Shown one piece after another: positions 5,362 to 6,121 of a DNA stretch of 6,121 bases. A program made the translations under genes and the position numbers. The stretch is taken from the NCBI GenBank assembly GCA_945901665.1, contig CAMDLJ010000169.1, positions 1 through 6,121 on the forward strand, read 5' to 3'. Positions within the stretch are counted from its first letter, which is position 1, and each line of letters begins with the position of its first letter. The notes under the pieces are model-generated. The model did no database searches and was not told the DNA's origin. It saw nothing but the letters and a program-made list of their open reading frames with translations. Origin of the DNA: Bordetella parapertussis (GTDB lineage Bacteria > Pseudomonadota > Gammaproteobacteria > Burkholderiales > Burkholderiaceae).

Positions 5362-6121
5362 GGCTTGGAAGACGACTTGCCCGATTTGGAGGCCGAATTT
5401 GCCGAAGAAACCCCTGCTGCTGCAGGCGAAAAGGTCAAACCCCTGCGCATGAAAATCAGCAAGGCCAAAGAGCGCGCCTTGATGAAAGAGTTTGGCTTGG
5501 ACGAAACCATCCTGTCTGAGGAAGACCTGGCCAAGCGCCGGCTGCGCCTGAAAACCCTGATCAAGATGGGTAAAACGCGCGGCTACCTGACCCATGGCGA
5601 AATCTCTGACCACCTGCCCGACAAATTGGTCGATGCCGAGACCATGGAAGTGGTGATCACCATGTTGAACGACATGGGCGTGGCGGTGTACGAACAAACC
5701 CCAGACGCTGAGACCTTGCTCATCACCAACACCGGCCCCACCGTGGCCAGTGAAGAAGAGGCCGAAGAAGAAGCCGAAGCCGCTTTGTCCACCGTGGACA
5801 GTGAGTTTGGCCGCACCACCGACCCGGTGCGCATGTATATGCGCGAAATGGGCACCGTGGAGCTGCTGACCCGCGAGGGTGAAATTGAAATCGCCAAGCG
5901 CATTGAAGGCGGCTTGATGGACATGATGGCCGCCATCAGCGCCTCGCCGGCCACGATTGCCGAAATCCTCCGCCTGGCCACCGACATCCGCGAAGACAAG
6001 GTGGTCATCTCCACCATCGTTGACGGATTCAGCAACGCCAACGAGGCCGACGACTATGTGGCCGAAGAAGACTTTGACGAGTTCGACGAAGCCGACGACG
6101 ACGACGGCAAAGGCGGCTCCA
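4915..6121 (+). CDS. rpoD: RNA polymerase primary sigma factor RpoD (sigma-70), N-terminal part
   Basis: 402 complete codons are present and the gene runs off the right edge. RpoD binds core RNA polymerase and directs it to housekeeping promoters. Seen in order: a Lys/Ala/Pro tail, residues 1-149, with no Asp, Glu, Arg or aromatic residue; an acidic hinge beginning GLEDDLPDLEAEFAEE; region 1.1 about 180-260 (MGKTRGYLTHGEISDHLPD, then VVITMLNDMGV), which in E. coli blocks the DNA channel of free holoenzyme; an acidic linker (EEEAEEEAEA); region 1.2 from about 303 (DPVRMYMREMGTVELLTREGE, IAKRIEGG); then the non-conserved region, ending in an acidic DDYVAEEDFDEFDEADDDD stretch as in E. coli sigma-70. 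Regions 2-4 lie outside. Region 1.2 starts about 200 residues later than in E. coli, nearly all from the tail, so the full protein should be around 800 residues (inferred). Long basic tails are known in Burkholderiales RpoD, so this is not an artefact. Confidence 0.96.
   Translation, partial: MPAQKPKKTAQPAPKGAKAAAKSSKSTPKPASATTAKKAMPVTSAKANAKPAPKVAAKAAPALAAKTPAKPAAKPATKVTAKAPVKPIAKTAAKPAAKPAAKVAAKPVVAAKTPVKAPTKAPAKASSAKPAAKTAPAAKGKAATKGKGPGLEDDLPDLEAEFAEETPAAAGEKVKPLRMKISKAKERALMKEFGLDETILSEEDLAKRRLRLKTLIKMGKTRGYLTHGEISDHLPDKLVDAETMEVVITMLNDMGVAVYEQTPDAETLLITNTGPTVASEEEAEEEAEAALSTVDSEFGRTTDPVRMYMREMGTVELLTREGEIEIAKRIEGGLMDMMAAISASPATIAEILRLATDIREDKVVISTIVDGFSNANEADDYVAEEDFDEFDEADDDDGKGGS

Noticed and set aside
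4944..5697. Two long - strand open frames opposite rpoD (Gly/Phe-rich and Ala/Leu-rich, membrane-like)
   Set aside because: Both are readings of the Lys/Ala/Pro codon repeat on the opposite strand; the low complexity comes from the repeat itself.

Overview
The window reads as chromosomal DNA of a GC-rich betaproteobacterium, most likely Burkholderiales and perhaps near Comamonadaceae. The evidence is the gene content, the high GC, and a very long Lys/Ala/Pro N-terminal tail on the primary sigma factor, a feature of that group. The taxonomic call is inference from protein character, because no search could be run. All genes lie on the + strand. I see no tRNA, rRNA, CRISPR array, insertion sequence, attachment site or origin.

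Layout. Bases 11-769 encode a short-chain dehydrogenase of the HSD10 type (3-hydroxyacyl-CoA dehydrogenase type 2-like). After 19 bases comes a secreted gamma-glutamyltransferase (789-2672). A 134-base gap holding a long inverted repeat and a weak -10-like element leads to DNA primase dnaG (2807-4717). A 197-base leader region (4718-4914) then leads to rpoD, the primary sigma factor, which starts at 4915 and runs off the right edge after regions 1.1 and 1.2 and the start of the acidic non-conserved region.

How the genes fit. dnaG-rpoD is the core of the classical macromolecular-synthesis operon (rpsU-dnaG-rpoD in E. coli), linking replication priming to transcription initiation. rpsU is not directly upstream here. 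The dehydrogenase and gamma-glutamyltransferase are metabolic genes (acyl-CoA/branched-chain catabolism and periplasmic glutathione/gamma-glutamyl turnover) with no clear functional link to the operon. Their close spacing and shared strand suggest they are co-transcribed.

The most interesting stretch is the dnaG-rpoD junction. A perfect TATAAT overlaps the dnaG stop codon. About 170 bases later there is a hairpin followed by seven T residues, which looks like an intrinsic terminator, and it ends only 24 bases before rpoD. A 29-codon open frame with its own Shine-Dalgarno-like sequence runs through the hairpin and T-run and ends in an ATGA overlap with an in-frame alternative rpoD start. An 8-base segment just upstream of this frame's ATG is exactly complementary to the 3' arm of the terminator. 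Together these look like an attenuator/antiterminator with a leader peptide controlling the primary sigma factor. This is a hand-read hypothesis that needs comparative and RNA data.
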